A stretch of 64,000 nt of DNA from Imperialibacter sp. EC-SDR9. Lineage in GTDB: Bacteria > Bacteroidota > Bacteroidia > Cytophagales > Cyclobacteriaceae. Shown piece after piece: positions 1 to 7,182 of the stretch. The stretch covers positions 1-64,000 of the forward strand of contig NZ_LR701637.1 in the NCBI RefSeq assembly GCF_902498805.1, written 5' to 3'. Below the pieces are notes generated by a model. It ran no database searches. It saw only the letters and a list, made by a program, of their open reading frames with translations, and was not told the DNA's origin. A program made the translations under genes and the position numbers. Each line of letters opens with the position of its first letter. Positions within the stretch are counted from its first letter, which is position 1.

Positions 1-215
1 TTGGCGTATGAACATGCATAAAGCTAGCAAAAGCCTCTCTGGGACACCCAAGACACCGTCAAAAACCCCTCTATTTTAACTTAATTGAGGATTTTCGATA
101 ATCTTATAAAAAAGTGCGGAAGTCAGGAAAAAGCAATGGATGCATATCGACGGGGAGCTTTTGGGCCACCCACCTTTTGAAATCAACATTCATAAGAAGG
201 CATTAAAAGTGAGAG

Positions 216-1019
216 TCAGGGCTTCCGCTTGACGATAGGCTTTTGTTTTTTGGAGAACCGGTAGTAGAAAATGCCTACCAGGGAAATCAGAACAAGAGAG
301 ATAAGCTGAGAATGTGAAAGTACATTTTCAATAATGAACCCCCTTCGGATATCACCCCTGAATATTTCTGTAACCGACCTGCCAACAGCGTACATCATGA
401 TGTACAGAAAAAACAACTGTCCCTCAAACCGTTTGTGCCGTTTGAACATTAGCAGCACTACCAAAATAGAAAGAATGAGAAAGATCTCATAAAGCTGTGT
501 CGGGTGCAGCGGAGTATTTAGTGGTTTGGCTTGTGAAAGGGTGTCGGAAAAGCTAATACCCCACGGCATGTCAGTTGGCTTGCCGTAGCAGCAGCCAGCA
601 AAAAAACAGCCCATTCTACCACAAACGTGAACGATGCAGCCCGTAACAGCTACCAAATCCATCATGGGCCAAAACGGTAGTTTGTGCTTTCTGAAATACC
701 AAATGACGGTCGGAATGGCAAAAATGAGGGAACCGTAAAAAACGAAACCTGTTCGAAAGTTTTTTAACATATTGGCCGGTTCGCCAAAATAGTAGGCAGG
801 TGACTCGAAATAATAGAACAATTTCCCCCCAACAAAGGCGGCAATAATTACCCATCTTGCGAGTCCTTGAATGACATCTGACTCGATCCCAAGTTCCTTC
901 CTGGCAGTCCTGGCAGCGTAAAAATAGCCCAATGTTGCTCCAAGAGTGATCAACAAACCGTAAAAGTGGATGGTGACCGGCTTTCCAAAAAGCTCGAATG
1001 AAATGAATTCTGGATGCAT
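216..1019 (-). CDS. lgt: prolipoprotein diacylglyceryl transferase
   Basis: Lgt transfers a diacylglyceryl group from phosphatidylglycerol to the lipobox cysteine of prolipoproteins at the inner membrane. The 267-residue product is a multi-spanning membrane protein of normal family length. It carries the Lgt signature around residues 133-150 (GRMGCFFAGCCYGKPTD), the HPTQLYE motif near 173 and the conserved GRSVTEIFRGD near 213. The start ATG at 1019 gives MHPEFISFELFGKP, typical of the family. It is divergent from the L,D-transpeptidase gene that begins 55 bp away. Several lipoproteins in this window (18834, 60624, 61272) would be its substrates. Identification is secure from motif content. 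Confidence 0.96.
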   Translation of the reverse strand: MHPEFISFELFGKPVTIHFYGLLITLGATLGYFYAARTARKELGIESDVIQGLARWVIIAAFVGGKLFYYFESPAYYFGEPANMLKNFRTGFVFYGSLIFAIPTVIWYFRKHKLPFWPMMDLVAVTGCIVHVCGRMGCFFAGCCYGKPTDMPWGISFSDTLSQAKPLNTPLHPTQLYEIFLILSILVVLLMFKRHKRFEGQLFFLYIMMYAVGRSVTEIFRGDIRRGFIIENVLSHSQLISLVLISLVGIFYYRFSKKQKPIVKRKP

Positions 1020-1074
1020 TTATTGCGTTTATTATCGTATATTAAAGAGGCACTCGTTTTACAAATCTATCAAA

Positions 1075-2751
1075 ATGCTCGTTCGTAACGCTTTCTTTTT
1101 CGTTTTCCTAAGCTTTCTTTTCATAGCTCCCAAGATATCAGCTCACGATTTTAGCAATGATGAGTTGGCTGAAGCCATCCGCTTGCGATTGGAAACAGCC
1201 CAGGCATATGGGCAAATGAGGCTTGGCGAAGAGCCAGTTTTTTGCATCAACACCTTGCCTGAGTTTTATGTAAGCAGAGACTTTCAGCCACTTTGGATAA
1301 CAACCAGGGACAAATACCAAAAAGCCAAGGAGATGCTGAGCATCATCGGCGATGCGGAGGAAGAAGGACTAGCACCTGACGACTATCATTATGCTCATAT
1401 ATTGAAGTCGCTTAATCACTCCATCCGGCATGATTCGGTCGGTCGTTTTGAGCTTATTAAATTAGAGCTTTTGCTTTCCGACGCCTTCTTCTTGTACGCC
1501 TCTCACCTTTACTATGGAAAGTTGAACCCCGAGACTGCCGACCCCGAGTGGAAAGCAAAACGAAAAACCAATAGCTTCGACTTTGCCGGTTATTTAACCG
1601 AGGCGGTGGAGTCGGGCAAGCTAAGAGAGTACACCCAAGTGCTGGCTCCCAGCCTGCCGGAGTACACGATACTCAAGTCTTTTCTCGACTACTACCGTGA
1701 GGTGGTGTCAAAGGGAGGCTTTCCAAACGTGCCTGCTGGTGATAAGCTTCAAAAGGGAGATAGTAGTGAGCGAGTAGTGGCCATCAAGAGACGACTGTAC
1801 ATGGGATCGAACGTAGAAATTAAAGATGGCAACATGTCGCCTTTTTTCGACGATGACCTGGAAGCAGCCCTAAAGATATTTCAACGCCGAAATGGGTTAG
1901 GGGCAGATGGTGTGGCTGGAGTAAAGACCGTGGAATTACTTAATGTCCCGGCAGTGAAACGCACCCAGGATATAAAGATCAACATGGAGCGACTCAGATG
2001 GTTGCCCGAAGATCTTGGCGAACGCTACATACTTGTCAACCTTGGAAGTTTTGAACTTGAGATATTCGACAAGGCCTCCAGGACGTATGACTCGGAAGTG
2101 ATCATTGGTAAAACCTATAGGAAGACCCCCGTGTTTAGCAGCAAAATGACATATCTGGTACTTAACCCCACCTGGACTGTGCCCCCAACTATTCTTAAAT
2201 CCGATATTCTTCCGGAGGCCAGAAAGGATCCATCTGTAATCACAAGAAAAGGTTTAAAGGTGCTGAGGAGTGATGGAACTGAAGTGCCGTTGGCAGATGT
2301 AGACTGGCCAAATGTTTCTTCAACCAACTTTCCCTATATGCTACGCCAGCCACCGGGCCCCTCAAATGCTTTGGGAGATGTGAAGTTTATGTTTCCAAAC
2401 CCCTACAGTGTTTACATACATGACACCCCGAGTCGGGAGATGTTCAATAAAAGTGAAAGAGCGTTCAGCTCCGGGTGTATCAGGTTAAAAAACCCATTAA
2501 ACATGGCTGCCTACCTTTTAGCAGGCACTAAGTATACCAGAGAGGAGATTGGGAAAATCGTGCAAACGAGGGTAGAAACTACCATCACTTTGCCGAAGCC
2601 ACTTGATGTTCACATACTCTACCTCACTGCGTGGGTAAGCGAAAGTAACAGTCTTCGCTTTGGTGTGGATGTATACGAACGTGATGCCAGGATAGCCAAA
2701 GGCCTATCGGGAACTCCCGAGGTTGGCAGCAGCATTGGCAGCAGGCTCTGA
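1075..2751 (+). CDS. L,D-transpeptidase, YcbB/LdtD-like, with peptidoglycan-binding domain
   Basis: Predicted periplasmic enzyme forming 3-3 (L,D) crosslinks in peptidoglycan or anchoring proteins to it. The start is placed at ATG 1075 because it begins a clear signal peptide (MLVRNAFFFVFLSFLFIAP, cleaved near SAHD); the open frame reaches further upstream, into the lgt start, without coding character. Order: signal peptide, a helical scaffold region, a PG_binding_1-like domain (about residues 220-295, ending GADGVAGVKTVELLN), then the YkuD catalytic domain. The catalytic motif is an HD pair (YIHDTPS) followed by SSGCIRL, with Cys468 as the predicted nucleophile. The length (558 aa) and layout match LdtD-type enzymes. 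The last 48 bp overlap the converging 2704-3477 gene. Confidence 0.9.
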   Translation: MLVRNAFFFVFLSFLFIAPKISAHDFSNDELAEAIRLRLETAQAYGQMRLGEEPVFCINTLPEFYVSRDFQPLWITTRDKYQKAKEMLSIIGDAEEEGLAPDDYHYAHILKSLNHSIRHDSVGRFELIKLELLLSDAFFLYASHLYYGKLNPETADPEWKAKRKTNSFDFAGYLTEAVESGKLREYTQVLAPSLPEYTILKSFLDYYREVVSKGGFPNVPAGDKLQKGDSSERVVAIKRRLYMGSNVEIKDGNMSPFFDDDLEAALKIFQRRNGLGADGVAGVKTVELLNVPAVKRTQDIKINMERLRWLPEDLGERYILVNLGSFELEIFDKASRTYDSEVIIGKTYRKTPVFSSKMTYLVLNPTWTVPPTILKSDILPEARKDPSVITRKGLKVLRSDGTEVPLADVDWPNVSSTNFPYMLRQPPGPSNALGDVKFMFPNPYSVYIHDTPSREMFNKSERAFSSGCIRLKNPLNMAAYLLAGTKYTREEIGKIVQTRVETTITLPKPLDVHILYLTAWVSESNSLRFGVDVYERDARIAKGLSGTPEVGSSIGSRL

Positions 2752-3477
2752 CGTCAATTTTTGAACCTGGGCAACCAAATTGGTTGGTTGAAGCAATTTG
2801 CTTTTGGAGAGATAGTTTTTGTCGGGGTAGAATATAAAGAGGGCCGTTCCGTCTTTGATGGTGTTGATCACTTCCTTGTGAACAGCCATAGGAACCGAAG
2901 GGCAGCCAAAACTTCGACCAAGCCGACCATGTATTTTCACAAAGTCTTTGCTTACATAGTCAGCGCCGTGAAGCACAATCGCTCTTTCTCTCGCTTTGTC
3001 GTTAAACCCTTTTTCCTGCCCATCTAAACGAAGGGAGAGCCCATGTTTGCCCACGTAAGTTTGTGCAGTGGTATAGAAGCCAAGACTGCTTGTGTTGGAG
3101 TTGGGTACATTCGAAAACGATTCTGCATAGAGATTGCCCGTGTTTTTGCCATGCGCAACAAGGGTATGATACAGCACGTTTCTCGATTTCAGGTCAACTA
3201 TCCAAAGTCTTTTTTGGTTAGAAGGCTTTCTAAAATCTATAATAGTAACAATATCGTCCTGAGTAATGCGATCACTGTCTTTCAGGTTGAGGTAACCGGT
3301 AACAGCAAGTTTAAAAAGACCAAAGTCGGGCATCGACTCATCACTGGCAAACGATTGGTAGTACAAAAGTAGTTGCCTATCAGGCGAAAAGTCGGCTGAC
3401 TCATCCTCCAGACTCTTTTCCTGAGCAAAAGCTACTCCGGATGCAACGAACAAAAGTGCAATGAAAATTCTCGTCAT
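2704..3477 (-). CDS. murein L,D-transpeptidase catalytic domain family protein (YkuD_2-like)
   Basis: Secreted 257-residue protein with a signal peptide (MTRIFIALLFVASGVAFAQ) and a compact L,D-transpeptidase-like catalytic domain. Visible motifs are LWIVDLKSRNVLYH, a HGAD segment, then HGRLGRSFGCPSVP, with Cys192 as the predicted nucleophile; this is the arrangement of the murein L,D-transpeptidase catalytic domain family rather than of LdtD. The start at 3477 was chosen for the signal peptide; ATG 3489 is equally possible and longer in-frame starts reach 3564. Its stop lies 48 bp inside the 3' end of the converging LdtD-like gene, so the two C-termini are encoded on opposite strands of the same DNA. 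Activity is inferred from motifs only. Confidence 0.88.
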   Translation of the reverse strand: MTRIFIALLFVASGVAFAQEKSLEDESADFSPDRQLLLYYQSFASDESMPDFGLFKLAVTGYLNLKDSDRITQDDIVTIIDFRKPSNQKRLWIVDLKSRNVLYHTLVAHGKNTGNLYAESFSNVPNSNTSSLGFYTTAQTYVGKHGLSLRLDGQEKGFNDKARERAIVLHGADYVSKDFVKIHGRLGRSFGCPSVPMAVHKEVINTIKDGTALFIFYPDKNYLSKSKLLQPTNLVAQVQKLTSEPAANAAANLGSSR

Positions 3478-3650
3478 AAAGGCCACCATCACGAAACAAA
3501 TGTAGATAACGGAATGGTTCACAGGCCTTTGATGTAAGAATATTTTTGAAGCGCAATATTCCACTCAAAGTGACGGCGGCACCAATATCTTTCAGGTTTC
3601 TGCTCACTTACCTTTTTGGCCTGTTATATTTGTAAAAATATTGATTGACG

Positions 3651-4625
3651 ATGCTTTCAAGAAGACCAAGAAGAAACAGGAAATCGGGCGTAATTAGGGA
3701 AATGGTGGAGGAAACAAGGCTTTCTACCAAAGACTTTATCTTTCCACTTTTTGTCATAGAGGGAGCCGGGAAAAGAGTGGAGGTAAAGTCTATGCCTGGG
3801 ATTTTCCGTTTTTCTTTGGATGTCCTTTTGAAAGAAATCGAGGAATGCCTGATGTTAGGTATTCGCACATTTGCGATTTTTCCAGCCATCGACGATTCAA
3901 AGAAGGATAAGTACGCTACCGAGAGCCTAAATGGTGAAGGGCTTTACCTCAGGGCGCTGAGCGAGATTAAAAAGAGATTTCCTGAGGCTTGCCTCATGAC
4001 TGACGTTGCTATGGATCCTTATAGCAGCGACGGACATGACGGGTTAGTAAAAGATGGGCAAATTGTAAACGACGAAACCCTCGAGATACTCGGAAAAATG
4101 GCCGTTGCTCAGGCTGGCACCGGAGCTGACATTATTGGCCCCTCCGACATGATGGATGGCCGTGTTGGGTACATAAGGGAGATGCTGGATGACGCAGGAT
4201 ATACCAATACGTCTATCCTTGCCTACACAGCCAAGTATGCAAGTGCCTTTTACGGTCCATTCAGAGATGCGCTTGACTCGGCTCCAAAAGCCGGAGACAA
4301 AAAAACTTACCAGATGGATACGGCTAATCGGAACGAAGCCCTCGTGGAAGCCGAACTGGACTATAATGAGGGAGCTGATATATTGATGGTGAAGCCTGCG
4401 CTGGCTTACCTTGATGTGATCAGGCTGCTTAAAGATAACTTTCCATTGCCAATAGCGGCGTATAATGTGAGTGGAGAGTACGCCATGATTAAGGCTGCTG
4501 CGCAAAATGGGTGGCTTGATGGGGAGAAGGCGATGGTTGAGTCCCTTTTGAGTATCAAAAGAGCAGGGGCCAGCATTATATTAAGCTATTTTGCCAGGGA
4601 GTTTGCTCAGCTTCAAAAGCAGTGA
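3651..4625 (+). CDS. hemB: delta-aminolevulinic acid dehydratase (porphobilinogen synthase)
   Basis: HemB condenses two 5-aminolevulinate molecules into porphobilinogen in tetrapyrrole synthesis, in the cytoplasm. The 324-residue protein shows both Schiff-base lysines: Lys195 in AYTAKYASAFYGPF and Lys248 in ILMVKPALAYLD. The metal-site segment reads TDVAMDPYSSDGHDG: the three cysteines of zinc-dependent enzymes are absent, so this is the cysteine-free (magnesium/potassium type) class. Start is ATG 3651; a TTG two codons upstream is an alternative. A hairpin follows at 4637-4665. It is the only haem-pathway gene seen here; the haem-dependent dioxygenase gene lies 0.9 kb downstream, but no functional link is shown. 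Confidence 0.97.
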   Translation: MLSRRPRRNRKSGVIREMVEETRLSTKDFIFPLFVIEGAGKRVEVKSMPGIFRFSLDVLLKEIEECLMLGIRTFAIFPAIDDSKKDKYATESLNGEGLYLRALSEIKKRFPEACLMTDVAMDPYSSDGHDGLVKDGQIVNDETLEILGKMAVAQAGTGADIIGPSDMMDGRVGYIREMLDDAGYTNTSILAYTAKYASAFYGPFRDALDSAPKAGDKKTYQMDTANRNEALVEAELDYNEGADILMVKPALAYLDVIRLLKDNFPLPIAAYNVSGEYAMIKAAAQNGWLDGEKAMVESLLSIKRAGASIILSYFAREFAQLQKQ

Positions 4626-4636
4626 ACAAAATAAAA

Positions 4637-4665
4637 AAAGCACCGGATAATTTACCCGGCGCTTT
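4637..4665. terminator. bidirectional intrinsic terminator between convergent genes
   Basis: Inverted repeat AAAGCaCCGG / CCGGcGCTTT with an eight-to-nine-base loop, lying between hemB (plus) and the convergent 4696-5127 gene (minus). An A-run lies on one side (TTTT on the minus strand) and a short T-tract on the other, so it could serve both transcripts. Confidence 0.7.
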
Positions 4666-4695
4666 CCCGTAAGAGGATTCTACTACTTGTTATCT

Positions 4696-5127
4696 TTAAG
4701 GGTAGATGATGTTTCTCACCACCCATACTTTACTTTCTAGTTCACGCCCATCGAAATCTTCTATTTCGCTTCTACCCTTACCTAACGCTTTCAGGTAGGT
4801 GTTCATTGCCTTGACGGGCAAGTCATTTTTGAGGTAATAGTCCCCCAACACTGTCAGGTTGTAAACCGCCTCATTGAGGTCTATTGACATTGAAAGCCAG
4901 TCGTAAGCTTCCTTCAGGTTTTTGTCAATCACAATGCACCTTTCAGCTGCTTTTGCCAGTGTTTTCCAATCATGGTAGGCCGACTCCTCAACCATTTCCC
5001 TGGCCTTTTGCACTGCCCTGCTTTCATTTTTCTCTTTTGGGCCTGCTGCCCAAACCAAATTTGTCATTCCAATTAGTGACAGGCTCATAACGCCAGCCAC
5101 TAGTGTCCTTTTTACTGAGTTTCTCAT
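4696..5127 (-). CDS. secreted hypothetical protein with TPR-like helices
   Basis: Unrecognised 143-residue protein. Start ATG 5127 gives a signal peptide (MRNSVKRTLVAGVMSLSLIG, cleaved near VWAAG); an upstream in-frame ATG at 5157 adds ten residues without changing this. The mature part is helical, with tetratricopeptide-like spacing (KAAERCIVIDKNLKEAYDWL, then LGDYYLKNDLPVKAMNTYLK), so a one- or two-repeat TPR fold is plausible. It converges on hemB across a shared terminator. Function unknown; periplasmic location inferred from the signal peptide. Confidence 0.75.
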   Translation of the reverse strand: MRNSVKRTLVAGVMSLSLIGMTNLVWAAGPKEKNESRAVQKAREMVEESAYHDWKTLAKAAERCIVIDKNLKEAYDWLSMSIDLNEAVYNLTVLGDYYLKNDLPVKAMNTYLKALGKGRSEIEDFDGRELESKVWVVRNIIYP

Positions 5128-5513
5128 AGCACGAAAATTTAAGTGTTCAATAGTCACACATTAGTTTCCGATTGATTATGCTATTCAGATCCTCTTACAA
5201 ATCTTCACTAAAGACGGTTATTCTCCGTTCGGGTTGCGTCAATACTTCACTTTATTTTAGCTCCCATTTTAAAAACATGCCTTGAGCATTAGTACTGGAG
5301 AATCATTTACGGTTGGGCACTACCTCTTGGTTGCTGTATATACGATGCGCATCAGGATTAGTTGGTTGCATTGTGTTAAAAAAAGTTAAAATGCCTCCGG
5401 CCCGAACCTGAACAAATCGTTGACAATTCCCCCTTGCTATTGTTGGCTATATCTATAGTACCCGATAACTTGTGAAAAGTTACACCTTCCATCATTGAAC
5501 TTTAATTAAGCTA
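5128..5513. other. intergenic region upstream of the dioxygenase gene
   Basis: No supported ORF or RNA gene. It is flanked by a minus-strand and a plus-strand gene, so it should hold two divergent promoters. A short inverted repeat TAACTT-gtgaa-AAGTTA lies at 5466-5482, 32 bp before the dioxygenase start, and could be an operator or a small hairpin. I cannot identify a promoter with confidence. Confidence 0.4.
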
Positions 5514-6638
5514 ATGGTAACAGACTGGAAATTTTTTTTGGTTGAACATGGCGTCGACCCTGACTACGGATTTCTTTTGACTCCGTTTCCTGAAGTAAGC
5601 CTTTCGTCCTATTTTGCTCCCTGGGACCAGGCTGCACTCCATTTGCCAGAGTGGATAGAAAACGGCAGCGTAGCCGAAGAGGCAGGCAAATTACCATTCA
5701 AAGACCCGGGCAGAATAAGCAGCAAAGGCGAAATGGAAAGGGCCATGCTGGTGCTTTCATTTTTGGGAAGCGCCATAGTTCATACATCTGCCGATACTTC
5801 GCCACTGATCCCCAGAAATATATCCGTTCCATGGCGATACATCGCCACTCGCTTAGGAAGGCCCCCCGTGTTATCGCATGCATCCGCTGTGCTTGCTAAC
5901 TGGAAAAGAATAGGCAATATGGGGGTGGTGTCATTGGGTAACATTGAGCCTCTGGTAACATTCACCAGAACTGAAGATGAGAAGTGGTTCTATATGGTCA
6001 CCGTGGAGATTGAATCGCAGGCTGCAGAAGCTATTGCTGCCGTTGCCCTGGCGCTGGAATACACCACCACGAGAAACTCTGAGAACATTCTCCAACAACT
6101 GAAAGTAGTCAGGAACTCAGTGAGGATGATGACCACGACGCTGAAGAGGATGAAAGAGAAGTGTAACCCTTCAGTTTTTTACTCCAGCATACGGCCTTTT
6201 CTCAGCTCTTTCAAGGATGTCAGGTATGACCTTGGAGGGAGAACAGTGACAGAGAGCTGGCACGGTGGGAGTGCTGCTCAAAGTGCTGTCCTGCAGTTTT
6301 TGGACGCAGGAATGGGGATTGAGCACATGGAGCCTAAGTCTTCGGCATACATGAAAGATATGCTTAATTACATGCCTCCGCAGCATGCCACGATTGTGAG
6401 AAAGCTAAAACAAGGATCTCCCCTGAAAGACTATTGTAGTTCGGAATCGACACTCCGGTTCTTTTACGATAAGGCTGTAGAGACAATCCATGACTTCAGG
6501 ACAGAGCATTTCAAAATAGCGCATGAGTATATAATTGCGCAGGCAAAAGCAGAAGAAGGGGTAATTGGCACTGGGGGAACTGAGTTGTCATCGTTTCTGA
6601 AATCGATGAGAGACGACACAAAAAAAAAAGGTGACTAA
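5514..6638 (+). CDS. indoleamine 2,3-dioxygenase family protein
   Basis: Predicted haem enzyme opening the indole ring of tryptophan to N-formylkynurenine. The 374-residue protein has the family's landmarks in order: VPWRYIATRLGRPPVLSHAS (about 105-125), WHGGSAAQSAVLQFLD (near 250), YMPPQHATIV (near 290), then FRTEHFKIAHEYII, whose His332 matches the proximal haem ligand, and the C-terminal GTGGTELSSFLKSMRDDT that closes IDO proteins. Length is close to animal and bacterial IDOs. No kynureninase, formamidase or kynurenine monooxygenase gene is adjacent, so the pathway role (NAD synthesis, degradation or signalling) is open. A terminator hairpin overlaps the stop codon. Family assignment is firm; substrate is inferred. 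Confidence 0.88.
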   Translation: MVTDWKFFLVEHGVDPDYGFLLTPFPEVSLSSYFAPWDQAALHLPEWIENGSVAEEAGKLPFKDPGRISSKGEMERAMLVLSFLGSAIVHTSADTSPLIPRNISVPWRYIATRLGRPPVLSHASAVLANWKRIGNMGVVSLGNIEPLVTFTRTEDEKWFYMVTVEIESQAAEAIAAVALALEYTTTRNSENILQQLKVVRNSVRMMTTTLKRMKEKCNPSVFYSSIRPFLSSFKDVRYDLGGRTVTESWHGGSAAQSAVLQFLDAGMGIEHMEPKSSAYMKDMLNYMPPQHATIVRKLKQGSPLKDYCSSESTLRFFYDKAVETIHDFRTEHFKIAHEYIIAQAKAEEGVIGTGGTELSSFLKSMRDDTKKKGD

Positions 6639-6653
6639 ATTAATCACCCTTTT
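6625..6653 (+). terminator. intrinsic terminator overlapping the dioxygenase stop codon
   Basis: Stem AAAAGGTGA / TCACC(C)TTTT around a nine-base AT-rich loop, preceded by an A-run and ending in CTTTTC. The stop codon TAA (6636-6638) lies in the loop, so the hairpin begins inside the last codons of the gene. Confidence 0.65.
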
Positions 6654-7020
6654 CACGCTTAAACAACACCCTAATTTATTTATGGCAAATCCTTACACAA
6701 AAATCATGAAGAATTCTTTTTCTGCTTCAAATATGACCCAAAGTTTTCTAAAAAAATGCAAATGAGAAAGTTTTAGGTCTTTTTTTTACCCTTGAAAATG
6801 AAAATTTACACAATTATGAATTTTTACGACTAAAATTCTACCCACTGTGAGTATTTTCATAAAAAGAGCTTCATTCTTAACGATTTTTCAAAAAGGAGGG
6901 AAAGCGCTTTAAATGCATCTTTTCATCGCAACGTGAGGCTTGCTGATTTTTAATAATTTTTCGTATTTGTTGCGAATCATTCAAGAAATTCCGTATTTTC
7001 ATATTACCGTGATAATTAAA

Positions 7021-7035
7021 TTGTGAATTTCACAA
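7021..7035. promoter_or_regulatory. perfect 15-bp palindrome upstream of gltB, possible operator
   Basis: TTGTGAATTTCACAA is a perfect dyad about a central T, 148 bp upstream of the gltB start. The half-site TGTGA/TCACA resembles Crp/Fnr-family half-sites, but the spacing (three bases) is shorter than the usual six, so binding by such a protein is only a guess. Confidence 0.4.
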
Positions 7036-7110
7036 CAAAATTGGTTGGTTCGCCTCTCATTTTGACAAATTCATAAAAACGGCTTCGCATTAACCCCAAG
7101 ATGATAATTG

Positions 7111-7128
7111 GCCTTTTTCCAAAAAGGC
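7111..7128. promoter_or_regulatory. hairpin in the gltB leader
   Basis: GCCTTT-ttccaa-AAAGGC, extendable outward by the flanking TGG at 7108-7110 and CCA at 7132-7134 after a short bulge. It sits about 55 nt before the gltB start codon, where it could act as a leader hairpin. Function is not established. Confidence 0.35.
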
Positions 7129-7182
7129 ATCGCCATTTGCTTTTTGCTAAATGCATCTTGAACGTTTTTAGACATCCTAAGT

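Larger units (their letters stand above)
6654..7182. other. long AT-rich leader/promoter region of gltBD
   Basis: About 530 bases without a supported gene, clearly more AT-rich than the flanking coding DNA. It contains a 15-bp perfect palindrome at 7021-7035 and a hairpin at 7111-7128 (listed separately). Short minus-strand ORFs here cross into gltB and have no coding character. The likely content is the gltB promoter with nitrogen-responsive regulation, but no operator is recognised by name. Confidence 0.5.

Noticed and set aside
1-215. A frame open from the left edge to a stop near base 79
   Set aside because: About 25 codons without recognisable content; it could be the end of a gene outside the window but cannot be supported. 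The rest of this segment shows nothing.
2761-3372. Two plus-strand ORFs of 88 and 109 codons
   Set aside because: Both are antisense to the YkuD_2-like gene with its signal peptide and catalytic motif.
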